NCBI GenBank assembly: GCA_037142875.1
Contig: JBAWZV010000002.1
Coordinates: 62,001-126,000, forward strand
From: PALSA-600 sp037142875
GTDB taxonomy: Bacteria; Actinomycetota; Thermoleophilia; Gaiellales; Gaiellaceae
DNA: 64,000 nucleotides
Direction of reading: 5' to 3'
Shown here: piece after piece, positions 36,007-44,086 of the stretch
Position numbering within the stretch: the first letter of the stretch is position 1
Layout: each line of letters starts with the position of its first letter
Position numbers and translations under genes: made by a program
The notes under the pieces: model-generated
Told to the model about the DNA's origin: nothing
The model's input: the letters and a program-made list of their open reading frames with translations, nothing else
Databases searched by the model: none

Positions 36007-36804
36007 ATGTCGAGCCACGAATCAGAGACCGCGCCGTCATTTTCGACGCTGACCTCGCTCCCGAGCCTGGAGGAGATCCCGCAGGTTCCCGGCGGGGGCT
36101 ACGACCTTGCGAAGGTGCGGACCGCGTTCGACGCGTTTCGCAGGCACACGCTTCAGCTCCAGGCGCAGCTTCGTGTGCTTCAGGCCGCGGGGCGGAGCGC
36201 CGACGTTGAGCCGAGCGGCCATGCCGTTCGCATGGACGCGCTCCATCTGATCCGGGCTGCAGCAGAGTTCGCTGACGCGCTCGAGCGCGATGCCCAGAAC
36301 GCCTCGGCGGCGCAGTTCAGCCGCACGCAGGCCGAGGTTCGTACCCGTCAGCGCGATCTCCAGAGCCGCGAGGCAGAGCTCGAGCGCTACATCGAAGAGA
36401 CTGAGGCCCAGCGAAACGAGCTCATGAACACCGCGCGGAACGAGTCGCGTGAGCTGCTCACGAACGCTCATCGCGACGCCACGACGGAGCTCCGCGAGGC
36501 CGAGGCGCGCGGGGCGCGCCTGATCGAGCAGTCTCGCCACCAGGCAACCGAGATGACGAACGCCGCCCGGGCCGAGGTCGAGCAGACACTCGAGTGGGCC
36601 AGGTCGCAGGGCAACGCCATCATCGCCCGGGCCCAGCAGGGCGCAGAGCAGCTTCTCGCCGCAGCAGGACTCGGCCCGAAGACCCTCACGAAGGTATCCG
36701 GAGCGATTCTCGACGCGGCCCAGGCGGCTGCCGAGGCTGCCCGGTCGGGCTCGACCCACAGCGAGTCTGTCGGTCACGACCCGGTCACCGACGACACTCA
36801 CTGA
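36007..36804 (+). CDS. DivIVA-like coiled-coil protein
   Basis: A 265-aa protein with a disordered N terminus, then GGGYDLAKVRTAFDAFRRHT (about 30-50), similar to the membrane-binding start of DivIVA/Wag31 proteins, and a long coiled coil (about 100-215) rich in Glu, Arg, Ala and Gln. Such proteins mark curved membrane or poles and organise wall growth; the exact role here is inferred. It has a 45-nt leader after TACTGT at 35956 and a purine-rich site (GGATGGA) near the ATG. Confidence 0.68.
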   Translation: MSSHESETAPSFSTLTSLPSLEEIPQVPGGGYDLAKVRTAFDAFRRHTLQLQAQLRVLQAAGRSADVEPSGHAVRMDALHLIRAAAEFADALERDAQNASAAQFSRTQAEVRTRQRDLQSREAELERYIEETEAQRNELMNTARNESRELLTNAHRDATTELREAEARGARLIEQSRHQATEMTNAARAEVEQTLEWARSQGNAIIARAQQGAEQLLAAAGLGPKTLTKVSGAILDAAQAAAEAARSGSTHSESVGHDPVTDDTH

Positions 36805-36846
36805 CGGCGTCCATGCCCTCCATCGTCTCCGCGCGTGCGTGAGGAC

Positions 36847-36852
36847 TAGGGT
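36847..36852 (+). promoter_or_regulatory. -10 box of the gene at 36859
   Basis: TAGGGT, 6 nt before ATG 36859; favours this ATG over GTG 36853, which abuts the box. Confidence 0.45.
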
Positions 36853-36858
36853 GTGACC

Positions 36859-37536
36859 ATGTTGCGCAGTCCGATCCTCCGTGGCGTTGTCTGGAGCGTG
36901 CTGCTCGTCGTGGTCGCCGTGGTCACGGGCGTACTCGGGTACCGGTGGCCGGTGATCGCGGGTGCCGAGTTCGTCGCCTGGGTGGCCGTCGTCGGTCTGG
37001 ATCGCATCGTGAGCCGCTCGGGTAGCAGCGCCGCACGGACGCTCTCGATCTCGACGCGCACGGACGCTCTCGTGCTTCCCGACGACTCATCGGTGCGCGT
37101 GCTCGGCCCGGTCGGCTCAGTCCCTGCGCAGGAGGTGGCGCCCGGGCTTGTCTGGCCCGAGACGCCACCGCTTCGGCTTGCGGCAGAGCCGTTCGAGCCC
37201 GTCTCCGAGCGCGAGCCGGCGCCGCTGCCCGAACCGATCCGCCGTCCAGAGCCCGAGAAGCTCGTGCTTCCGCAGCTGACGCTGAAGCCGCCGAGCCCGA
37301 GGGTGCGAGAGGTCTGGCCACCGAGCCAGGCGCAAGGAGCCGTTGGCGGCCCCGTGCAGTGGAATCTCTGGAACCTCGATCGTGTCGTCCGCGAGCGCGC
37401 CGTCGGAGACGAGGAGATCTCCTACCTGCTCGTGTACCTCCGCGACTACGCGGGGCCCGACGGCCTGCTTCCGGTCGAGTTCGATGGCCTGATCCGCGAG
37501 TCGTTCGCGGGCATCCTGGCTCCCGCCTCTGTCTGA
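36859..37536 (+). CDS. Membrane-anchored proline-rich protein, unknown function
   Basis: A 225-aa protein with two N-terminal hydrophobic segments (about 7-28 and 33-49), a Pro/Glu-rich linker (about 95-155), and a conserved-looking C-terminal segment NLWNLDRVVRERAVGDEEISYLLVYLRDYA. The last ~60 residues look folded and acidic. No family recognised. It stands between the DivIVA-like protein and a candidate RNA gene; it may belong to the cell-envelope group (inference from context). Confidence 0.68.
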   Translation: MLRSPILRGVVWSVLLVVVAVVTGVLGYRWPVIAGAEFVAWVAVVGLDRIVSRSGSSAARTLSISTRTDALVLPDDSSVRVLGPVGSVPAQEVAPGLVWPETPPLRLAAEPFEPVSEREPAPLPEPIRRPEPEKLVLPQLTLKPPSPRVREVWPPSQAQGAVGGPVQWNLWNLDRVVRERAVGDEEISYLLVYLRDYAGPDGLLPVEFDGLIRESFAGILAPASV

Positions 37537-37599
37537 CGGTAGAAGAGGGCCACCGTCTCGTGGCTACGAGACCCGGCCCGTGAGCGTCATCGGCTCCGC

Positions 37600-37605
37600 T
37601 ACAGT
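37600..37605 (+). promoter_or_regulatory. -10 box of the candidate RNA at 37612
   Basis: TACAGT, 6 nt before the first base of the RNA's closing helix. Confidence 0.45.
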
Positions 37606-37611
37606 GGCGCG

Positions 37612-37785
37612 CCGGAGTGCCCGACCTCGTGCGCAAAGCCGCGCACCATGTAGAACCAATGCTACGTAAAAGGGAGCCCGCGACGTGGATACGCGCCTAG
37701 CGCCGAGGCCTCGCAACGGCACCCACCTGGCTTGCCAGGTTCACACGGGCGTGGCCGGTCGGCGAGGTCGGGGCATTCCGGTTAC
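37612..37785 (+). ncRNA. Candidate ~170-nt structured RNA (6S-like size and long closing helix)
   Basis: A 300-bp gap (37537-37836) between two coding regions holds an 18-bp closing helix: CCGGAGTGCCCGACCTCG (37612-37629) with CGAGGTCGGGGCATTCCGG (37763-37781), one G-U pair and one bulged G. Inside are hairpins GTGCGC/GCGCAC (37629-37646), ATGTAG/CTACGT (37648-37667) and ACCTGG-CTTG-CCAGGT (37725-37740). A TACAGT box puts the transcription start at the helix foot, and mnmA downstream has its own -10 box. Size and closing helix resemble 6S RNA, but the interior is branched rather than rod-like, so the class is uncertain. Nothing else is seen in 37537-37599. Confidence 0.45.
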
Positions 37786-37824
37786 CGCGACGGCTGCGCG
37801 GCCGCCCACGAACAACCCCGGCGC

Positions 37825-37830
37825 TAGGCT
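37825..37830 (+). promoter_or_regulatory. -10 box of mnmA
   Basis: TAGGCT, 6 nt before the ATG at 37837. Confidence 0.55.
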
Positions 37831-37836
37831 GGCCGG

Positions 37837-39093
37837 ATGAGCGAGCTCTTCGGCGATTCGTCACGGGGCTCCGACTGGGCTGCAGTTCGACTGCAGGTTG
37901 TCGACGATCGGATCACCCGCGCCGATGCCCCCGGGATCGAGCGTGACCTGACGGGGCTCACCCTGCTCGAGGCGGCTGCTGTGAGCGGAGACACCCTTGC
38001 GGTGGACGCGCTCGCGAACGCGATCGGGCCGGCAATCTGTGCCGCACCGACGCCCGGCCGAGTCGCAGTCGCGATGAGCGGCGGGGTCGACAGTGCCGTG
38101 ACCCTCCTTCGAGCAGGCGCGGGTGCGGTCGGCGTGACACTCCGCCTCTGGATCGACCCACGCAGCTCTGACTCGGACCGTGCCTGTTGCTCACCGTCCT
38201 CTGTCATCGCGGCGCGGCAGGCCTGCCACCGGCTCGGCGTGCCGCACGTCACCCTCGACCTCCGCGAGGAGTTCCGTAAGGCGGTGGTCGACCCGTTCGT
38301 CGCGTCGTACGCGCGTGGCGAGACGCCGAACCCCTGCATCCGCTGCAACGGCGTCTTCCGCTTTGATGAGCTGCTCGCGTTCGCAGATCGCGTCGGGGCC
38401 GAACGCCTTGCAACGGGCCACTACGCCCGCATCGTCGATCGAGACGGCCGCCTTGCGCTCGCCCGTGGAGTCGATCCGACGAAGGATCAGAGCTACATGC
38501 TGGCGACGCTCGATCCGACGCTCCTGCGCACGCTGTGGTTTCCGCTCGGCGACCAGACCAAGGCCGAGACGCGCCTGGAGGCGACCGCCGCCGGACTGGC
38601 CGCAGCCGGTCGCGCCGACAGCCAGGAGGCGTGCTTCCTCGGTGGCGACGACTACCGGGCGTTCCTCGGGCGCGCGGGCCTCACGGAGCGCCCAGGCGCC
38701 CTCGTCGATGAGAGCGGGGAGGAGGTCGGACGTCACCAGGGGTTCTGGCAGTACACGCCCGGCCAGCGTCGCGGGCTCGGGATCGCCGCAGCCGAGCCGC
38801 TCTACGCGATCGAGACCGACGCCTCCTCGAACACGGTCGTCGTCGGACCCCGCGCGTCGCTCGCACGCACGACCGTGATGGCCGACGGGCGCCTCTTTGA
38901 CGACACCGAGCGGGTCGAGGCAAAGCTCCGCTATCGGTCACCGGCGGTTCCGGCAACGGTCGAGCGCACCAGCGAGGGTTTCCGCCTCTCACTCGACGAG
39001 CCCGCCTACGGCGTCGCACGCGGCCAGACCGCCGTTGTGTACGCAGGCGACGTTGTCGTCGGCTCCGGCGTGATCACCTCGGCCTCGCCCTGA
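37837..39093 (+). CDS. mnmA: tRNA 2-thiouridylase MnmA with extra N-terminal domain
   Basis: ATP-dependent sulfur transferase making s2U34 in tRNA-Lys, -Glu and -Gln. The PP-loop motif MSGGVDS lies at residues 80-86, whereas in ordinary MnmA it is within the first ~20 residues; residues 1-72 are an additional domain (VRLQVVDDRITRADA, GLTLLEAAAVSGDTLAVDAL). Catalytic Cys167 (NPCIRCN) and Cys266 (DSQEACFLG) are present, as are ATGHYARI and KDQSYML. A -10 box 6 nt before the ATG supports the long form. The two tRNA genes in the window, Glu and Gln, are target types. Confidence 0.93.
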   Translation: MSELFGDSSRGSDWAAVRLQVVDDRITRADAPGIERDLTGLTLLEAAAVSGDTLAVDALANAIGPAICAAPTPGRVAVAMSGGVDSAVTLLRAGAGAVGVTLRLWIDPRSSDSDRACCSPSSVIAARQACHRLGVPHVTLDLREEFRKAVVDPFVASYARGETPNPCIRCNGVFRFDELLAFADRVGAERLATGHYARIVDRDGRLALARGVDPTKDQSYMLATLDPTLLRTLWFPLGDQTKAETRLEATAAGLAAAGRADSQEACFLGGDDYRAFLGRAGLTERPGALVDESGEEVGRHQGFWQYTPGQRRGLGIAAAEPLYAIETDASSNTVVVGPRASLARTTVMADGRLFDDTERVEAKLRYRSPAVPATVERTSEGFRLSLDEPAYGVARGQTAVVYAGDVVVGSGVITSASP

Positions 39094-39098
39094 CCATC

Positions 39099-39104
39099 TA
39101 CACT
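39099..39104 (+). promoter_or_regulatory. -10 box of the gene at 39111
   Basis: TACACT, 6 nt before the ATG. Confidence 0.5.
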
Positions 39105-39110
39105 CGCACG

Positions 39111-39566
39111 ATGCTCGTCGCGTTCTCGCCCGGTGATGCCGCGCACCTCGCGCTCGCCGTGTTCTTCCTCGCGGTCGGGCTCGGAGTCGGCTACGCCTTC
39201 CTGAAGCTCGGGACTGCATTCGCCCACCTGTCGTCGTTCATCGGTGGCACCGAGCGCGAGCTGCTCCCCGTCATCTCGAAGGTCGGCGGCTCCGTCGATC
39301 GCGTCAACGCGCAGCTCGACAAGCTCGACCAGGCAACCGACAGCGCCGTCGACGCCGTCGAGAGTGTCGACCAGGCGGTGCGCGCCGTCAGCTTTGCCGT
39401 GAAGCGTCCCGTGCAGAAGGCCACCGGCTTCACGAGCGGCGTCTCGCACGGCTTCGCAACGCTCCGCAAGAAGCGCGACTGGCGTCAGGCGATGCAGAGC
39501 GCGAAGGAGGCCTCGGCCCGTCGCGAGGCCGACCTCGAAGAGGATCTCCGCCGCCCTCGCCCGTAG
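39111..39566 (+). CDS. DUF948-like membrane-anchored coiled-coil protein
   Basis: A 151-aa protein with one N-terminal transmembrane helix (about 10-32) followed by a heptad-like region with regular VDRVNAQLDKLDQATDSAVD and VESVDQAVRAVS, then a charged tail. This arrangement matches DUF948/YtxG-type general-stress proteins. Function unknown. It sits between mnmA and alaS, each with its own -10 box. Confidence 0.72.
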   Translation: MLVAFSPGDAAHLALAVFFLAVGLGVGYAFLKLGTAFAHLSSFIGGTERELLPVISKVGGSVDRVNAQLDKLDQATDSAVDAVESVDQAVRAVSFAVKRPVQKATGFTSGVSHGFATLRKKRDWRQAMQSAKEASARREADLEEDLRRPRP

Positions 39567-39585
39567 ACGGTCTCTGGCCCGTCCC

Positions 39586-39591
39586 TACACT
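39586..39591 (+). promoter_or_regulatory. -10 box of alaS
   Basis: TACACT, 7 nt before the GTG at 39599. Confidence 0.5.
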
Positions 39592-39598
39592 GTCGACT

Positions 39599-42151
39599 GT
39601 GCGTACGACCGCTGAGCTGCGAGAGGGTTTTCAGCGCTTCTATGAGGAGCGTGGCCATCTTCGCGTCCCGTCCCACGCTCTGATCCCGCCGGCGGACGAT
39701 CCGTCGACTCTCTTCATCGTCGCGGGGATGCAGCAGTTCAAGCCGTACTTCCTCGGGCTCCGCGAGCCGCCGTCGAAGACCGTCGTGAGTGTCCAGAAGG
39801 TGCTCCGCGCGGGTGGCAAGGACACCGACCTCGAGGATGTCGGCCGGACAGACCGCCACTGCTCGTTCTTCGAGATGCTCGGCAACTTCTCGTTCGGCGC
39901 GTACTTCAAGAACGAGGCCGTCGACTACGCCTGGGACTTCGTCACCCAGGAGATGGGTCTCGATCCAGACCGGCTCTGGGTGACGGTCCACGAGGGCGAT
40001 CCCGCACTCGGCCTCGCCGAGGATACGGTCGCGATCGACGCCTGGAAGCGCGTCGGCGTCCCGCCTGAGCGGATCGTGCGTCTCGGCAAGGACAACTTCT
40101 GGAAGGCGGCGGAGCTCGGACCGTGCGGCCCATGCTCCGAGATCTTCTTCGATCGCGGCGCTGAGCACGGCTGCGGTCGCGCCGAGTGCCGTCCCGGCTG
40201 CGAGTGCGACCGGTACATGGAATTCTACAACCTCGTCTTCATGGAGTTCGATCTCCGCCCCGGCAACGAGCTCGTGCCGTTGCCGGCCCAGAACGTCGAC
40301 ACGGGGCTCGGCCTCGAGCGCGGCACCTGCCTCCTGCAAGGCGTTGAGTCGGTGTTCGACACCGACGGCGTCCAGCTGATCATGAGCTGGGTCGCGGCGG
40401 AGTCGGGCGTCGCCTACGGGGAGAGCGACCTGGCCACCAAGGCTCACCGAGTCCTCGCCGACCACGGCCGTGCCATGTCCTTCCTGATCGCCGATGGCGT
40501 CACTCCCTCGAACGAGGGACGCGGCTACATCTGCCGCCGCATCATCCGCCGCGCGGTCCAGTACGGCCAGCGGATCGGCCTCGATCGCGTCCACCGGATC
40601 GCCGGTGTGGTCGTCGAGCAGATGGGCGACGCATACCCCGAGCTCCGTGAGCACGCCGCCGAGATCGAGCGCGTCGTGAAGGTAGAGGAGGAGCGCTTTC
40701 GAGAGACCCTCGCCCGCGGTCAGAAGGTGTTCGATGAGCTCGTCGGCAACGATTCGATCTCTGCCGCCGACGCCTTCACGCTCGCGGCAACCTACGGCTT
40801 TCCGATCGAGCTGACGGTGGAGCTTGCCGAGGAGCGTGGCCAGCCTGTCGACGTCGATGGCTTCCGCGAGCTGATGGAGGGACATCGCGAGGTATCTCGC
40901 GCCGGTGGCGAGAGCACGACCGAGCAGCAGGCCGCCGAGATTGTCGGTGCCGGCCATCCCCGGAGCGAGTTCGTGGGCTACGACAAGACCGATGTTCTCA
41001 CGGCGGTCATCGCCGCATCGGCAGGCGACGAGGCGCGCCAGTTCGTGAAGCTCGAGCAGACGCCGTTCTACGCCGCGAGCGGCGGCCAGGTGAGCGACTC
41101 GGGCTACCTCGTGATCGACGGGAGCGATGTCAAGATCGACGTCACTGAGGTGCTGAAGTTCGGCGACGACCAGGTGCTCGTCCTTGCCCCGATGGATCCG
41201 CCGCTCGCGACAGGGACACGCGTGCGCGCGGTGATCGACTGGACGGTGCGGTTCCCGACGACGACCAACCACACCGCAACCCACCTGCTCCACGCGGCGC
41301 TCCGCGAGGTGCTCGGCGATCACGTGAAGCAGGCAGGGTCGGCCGTGCGGCCCGACAAGCTCCGGTTCGACTTCTCGCACGGCACCCCGCTGACGAACGA
41401 GGAGCGAGAGCGGGTCGAGCGCATCGTCAACGAGAAGATCTTCGAAGCGATCCCGGTGCGCACCTTCGTGACGCCGATCGAGGAGGCCCGGAAGCTCGGC
41501 GCGATGATGCTGTTCGGTGAGAAGTACGGCGCCGAGGTTCGCGTCGTCGAGATCGGCGGCTTCTCCCGCGAGCTCTGTGGCGGCACCCACGTCCGCTCGA
41601 CCGCAGAGATCGGACCATTCGTCCTCGTCAGCGAGGCATCGGTCGGCTCCGGAGCCCGCCGGATCGAGGCCGTCACGGCCGGCGAGGCCTGGTCATACCT
41701 CCACGGGCGTTCCCGCGAGCTCGAGGACGTGCGCGCCGAGCTCGAGCAGGCGCGGCGTGAGGCGAAGAAGCCGAAGGCGGCCGCGGCCCCGACCTCCGAC
41801 GTCGAGCCGGAGATCGTCGAGATCGGTGGGGTCAACGTGATCGTGATGGAGATCGGCGGCGTCGGCTCAGACGCGCTCCTCGACCTCTCCGACCGCTTCA
41901 AGCAGCGCACGCAGCCGGCAGCGGTCGTGCTCGGCGCGCGCGAGGACGGTAACGTGCATCTCGTCGCGAACTTCGACGACGGCGTGGCCAAGCGGATCTC
42001 GGCTGGCGAGGTCGTCAAGCAGATCGCCCCGATCGTCGGTGGCGGGGGCGGCGGACGTCCGACGATGGCTCGTGCAGGCGGCAAGGATCCCGGGAAGCTC
42101 GGTGATGCGCTCGCGCACGCCCGCGAGCTGATCGCCGCCGCGCTCGCGTGA
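39599..42151 (+). CDS. alaS: Alanyl-tRNA synthetase
   Basis: Class II synthetase, 850 aa. The catalytic domain starts with LREGFQRFYEERGHLRVPS and contains FIVAGMQQFKPYFLG and EIFFDRG. The editing domain has the zinc ligands in TNHTATHLLHAAL and CGGTHVRSTAEIG. The C-terminal DHHA1 domain ends in GGGGGGRPTMARAGGKDP. GTG start after a TACACT box. First gene of a run of overlapping genes with ruvX, mltG and aroE. Confidence 0.97.
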   Translation: MRTTAELREGFQRFYEERGHLRVPSHALIPPADDPSTLFIVAGMQQFKPYFLGLREPPSKTVVSVQKVLRAGGKDTDLEDVGRTDRHCSFFEMLGNFSFGAYFKNEAVDYAWDFVTQEMGLDPDRLWVTVHEGDPALGLAEDTVAIDAWKRVGVPPERIVRLGKDNFWKAAELGPCGPCSEIFFDRGAEHGCGRAECRPGCECDRYMEFYNLVFMEFDLRPGNELVPLPAQNVDTGLGLERGTCLLQGVESVFDTDGVQLIMSWVAAESGVAYGESDLATKAHRVLADHGRAMSFLIADGVTPSNEGRGYICRRIIRRAVQYGQRIGLDRVHRIAGVVVEQMGDAYPELREHAAEIERVVKVEEERFRETLARGQKVFDELVGNDSISAADAFTLAATYGFPIELTVELAEERGQPVDVDGFRELMEGHREVSRAGGESTTEQQAAEIVGAGHPRSEFVGYDKTDVLTAVIAASAGDEARQFVKLEQTPFYAASGGQVSDSGYLVIDGSDVKIDVTEVLKFGDDQVLVLAPMDPPLATGTRVRAVIDWTVRFPTTTNHTATHLLHAALREVLGDHVKQAGSAVRPDKLRFDFSHGTPLTNEERERVERIVNEKIFEAIPVRTFVTPIEEARKLGAMMLFGEKYGAEVRVVEIGGFSRELCGGTHVRSTAEIGPFVLVSEASVGSGARRIEAVTAGEAWSYLHGRSRELEDVRAELEQARREAKKPKAAAAPTSDVEPEIVEIGGVNVIVMEIGGVGSDALLDLSDRFKQRTQPAAVVLGAREDGNVHLVANFDDGVAKRISAGEVVKQIAPIVGGGGGGRPTMARAGGKDPGKLGDALAHARELIAAALA

Positions 42152-42522
42152 AGGTACTCGCCCTCGACTACGGGTCCGCGCGAACCGGTGTTGCCGTCTC
42201 CGACCCGACCGGCCTGGTCGCCCGCCCCGTCGAGATCGTTGCGAAGGTACGGCAGCCTGCCGGCTTCAAGCGTCTACTCGACGTCATCCGCGCCGAGGCG
42301 CCCGAGCTGGTCGTCGTCGGGCTGCCGCTGACCCTGCGCGGCGAGCACGGAGCGCAGGCACAGGAGACGGCCGAGTTCGTCGACGCACTGCGAGCCGCCA
42401 TCGCCATCCCGATCGAGATGTGGGACGAGCGGTTCACCTCCGTCCTCGCCGATGGCGACGACGCACGTGCCGCCGCGCACCTGCTCACCGGATACCTCGA
42501 CCGCCACGCGGGAGCGATGTGA
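42148..42522 (+). CDS. ruvX: Putative pre-16S rRNA nuclease RuvX/YqgF
   Basis: RNase H-fold nuclease (124 aa) implicated in 16S rRNA 5'-end maturation. It opens with the motif ALDYGSARTGVAVSD (Asp7 in the active site), then VVVGLPLTLRGEHGAQA and MWDERFTSVLA with the further acidic residues. The GTG overlaps the alaS stop (GTGA), and its own stop overlaps the mltG GTG. The alaS-ruvX-mltG order is common in Gram-positive bacteria. Confidence 0.95.
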   Translation: MKVLALDYGSARTGVAVSDPTGLVARPVEIVAKVRQPAGFKRLLDVIRAEAPELVVVGLPLTLRGEHGAQAQETAEFVDALRAAIAIPIEMWDERFTSVLADGDDARAAAHLLTGYLDRHAGAM

Positions 42523-43352
42523 ACCGTCGCCTGATCGCCGTCGGCGTCGTAGTCGCCGTCGGCGCGGCGGCCGCCGTGGCGGCAATCGTCCACCACCGCT
42601 CTCCGCACGCGCTTCCGCCGCCGCCACCACCGCCGGTCCCGTTTCGCGTCGTCTTTCCTGAAGGGTTCACCCGCGCGCAGATGGCCGAGCGCGTCAGGGT
42701 CGTCTCGGCAATCGCCACGCGTGAGCGGCACCGGGCCGTGCGGCTCACTCCCCGCGGCTACCTCGCTGCCTCTTCCCGAGCCGTTGTGCCGTGCTTCGGG
42801 CCGGCGCCCCTCACAAACCTCGAGGGGTTCCTCTTTCCTGCCACCTACGACTTCCTCCGCCAGACGACCGCGCGGCAACTCGTGCACGCCCAGCTCGCCG
42901 CGTTCTGCCGCACGTGGCGGAGGGTCGATTTGCGTGAGGCCAAAGCGCGCAACCTGACGGCGTACGACGTCCTCGAGATCGCGTCGATGATCGAGCGAGA
43001 GGCGCAGGCACCCGCTGAGCGGCCGCTCGTCGCCGCAGTCATCTACAACCGCCTGCGCGCCGGGATGCAGCTTGGTATCGACGCGACGCTGCGCTACGGG
43101 CTCGACATTCCGCCAACGCGGTCGATCCTCGAGTCGGATCTCCAGAGCGACAACCCCTACAACACACGCAAGCTCTTCGGCCTCCCGCCGACGCCGATTG
43201 CGAACCCCGGGCTCGCCGCAATCCGGGCGGCCGCGCATCCTTCCAACGTGAACTACCTCTACTACGCGCGCAAGCCCGACAAGCGCCACCACTTCTTCAC
43301 GGCCAGCGCGACGGAGTTCAACCAGTACCTCACCACCCACGGGTACGGATGA
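42519..43352 (+). CDS. mltG: Endolytic murein transglycosylase MltG (YceG-like)
   Basis: Membrane-anchored lytic transglycosylase (277 aa) that cleaves nascent glycan strands. One N-terminal helix (about 3-23), a Pro-rich linker (HALPPPPPPPVPF), then the YceG domain with the catalytic Glu in IASMIEREAQ, plus YNRLRAGMQLGIDATLRYGL and DNPYNTRKLFGLPPTPIANP. Shorter than E. coli MltG because the LysM-like part is reduced. The GTG at 42519 overlaps the ruvX stop; in-frame sequence from 42420 is a shadow. Confidence 0.93.
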   Translation: MNRRLIAVGVVVAVGAAAAVAAIVHHRSPHALPPPPPPPVPFRVVFPEGFTRAQMAERVRVVSAIATRERHRAVRLTPRGYLAASSRAVVPCFGPAPLTNLEGFLFPATYDFLRQTTARQLVHAQLAAFCRTWRRVDLREAKARNLTAYDVLEIASMIEREAQAPAERPLVAAVIYNRLRAGMQLGIDATLRYGLDIPPTRSILESDLQSDNPYNTRKLFGLPPTPIANPGLAAIRAAAHPSNVNYLYYARKPDKRHHFFTASATEFNQYLTTHGYG

Positions 43353-44044
43353 CGACGCACGTCGCGCTCCTCGGCCACCCGGTCTCGCACTCGCTGTCGC
43401 CCCGGATGCAGAACGCCGCCTTCGCAGCCGTCGGGCTCGACTGGCACTACGAGGCCTTCGATGTCGAGGACGTCGTCGCGGCGATTGCCGACCTCCGCCA
43501 CCGCGGCTTCGTCGGCGCAAACGTCACCATCCCGCACAAGCAGGCTGCTGCAGCGGTGTGCGATGAGGCCGAGGGCGACGCTGTCAACACCCTGGTGTTC
43601 CAGGGCGATCGCCTGATCGGCTTCAACACCGACAAGGAGATCCTGGCAGGTGTCAACGCCACTCGCGCCTGCGTGATCGGCGCCGGGGGTGCCGCCCTGG
43701 CGCTTACGGCTGCGCTCCCCGTTGATACGCGGGTCTACACCCGCGGCGGACTCTGGCCGCCCGACGCGACGGGCTGCGATCTGATCGTGAACGCCACGCC
43801 TGTCCGCGACATCCTGCTCGTGGAGCCGCACGCCGGCCAGACCGTGGTCGATCTGGCCTACGCGGCAGACGCGGGAGAGACCGCGCTCGTGCAGGCCGCG
43901 AGAGCAGCGGGCTGCACCGTGATCGACGGGCGCGAGGGCCTGGTTCGGCAGGGTGCGAGGAGCTTCGAGCTGTGGACAGGCATCCCGGCCCCGATCGATG
44001 TGATGCGAGCCGCCGTCGCCGCTGCGAGCCCTCCCGACGCTTGA
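43349..44044 (+). CDS. aroE: Shikimate dehydrogenase, short form
   Basis: NADP-dependent reduction of 3-dehydroshikimate to shikimate. Shikimate-binding SHSLSP (13-18), catalytic Lys in NVTIPHK and Asp in GFNTD are all present. At 231 aa it is about 40 residues shorter than usual, the loss being in the cofactor domain: the dinucleotide loop is VIGAGGAALAL without the usual NR(T/S) motif, so cofactor preference may differ. The ATG overlaps the mltG stop (ATGA). It begins the shikimate cluster. Confidence 0.93.
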   Translation: MTTHVALLGHPVSHSLSPRMQNAAFAAVGLDWHYEAFDVEDVVAAIADLRHRGFVGANVTIPHKQAAAAVCDEAEGDAVNTLVFQGDRLIGFNTDKEILAGVNATRACVIGAGGAALALTAALPVDTRVYTRGGLWPPDATGCDLIVNATPVRDILLVEPHAGQTVVDLAYAADAGETALVQAARAAGCTVIDGREGLVRQGARSFELWTGIPAPIDVMRAAVAAASPPDA

Positions 44045-44069
44045 TCGTCTGACCGGGGGCTTCCGCCAC

Positions 44070-44075
44070 TAGGCT
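44070..44075 (+). promoter_or_regulatory. -10 box of aroC
   Basis: TAGGCT, 11 nt before the ATG at 44087 (4 nt before GTG 44079, which is out of frame). Confidence 0.4.
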
Positions 44076-44086
44076 TGAGTGACGTT

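Noticed and set aside
37612..37785. tmRNA or RNase P RNA
   Set aside because: Too short for either, and there is no tRNA-like end, tag ORF or GAGGAAAGUCC-type core.
39485..41590. 701-codon open frame antisense to alaS
   Set aside because: Its composition is that of a mirror frame in G+C-rich coding DNA and it shows no family motifs, while alaS on the other strand is unmistakable.
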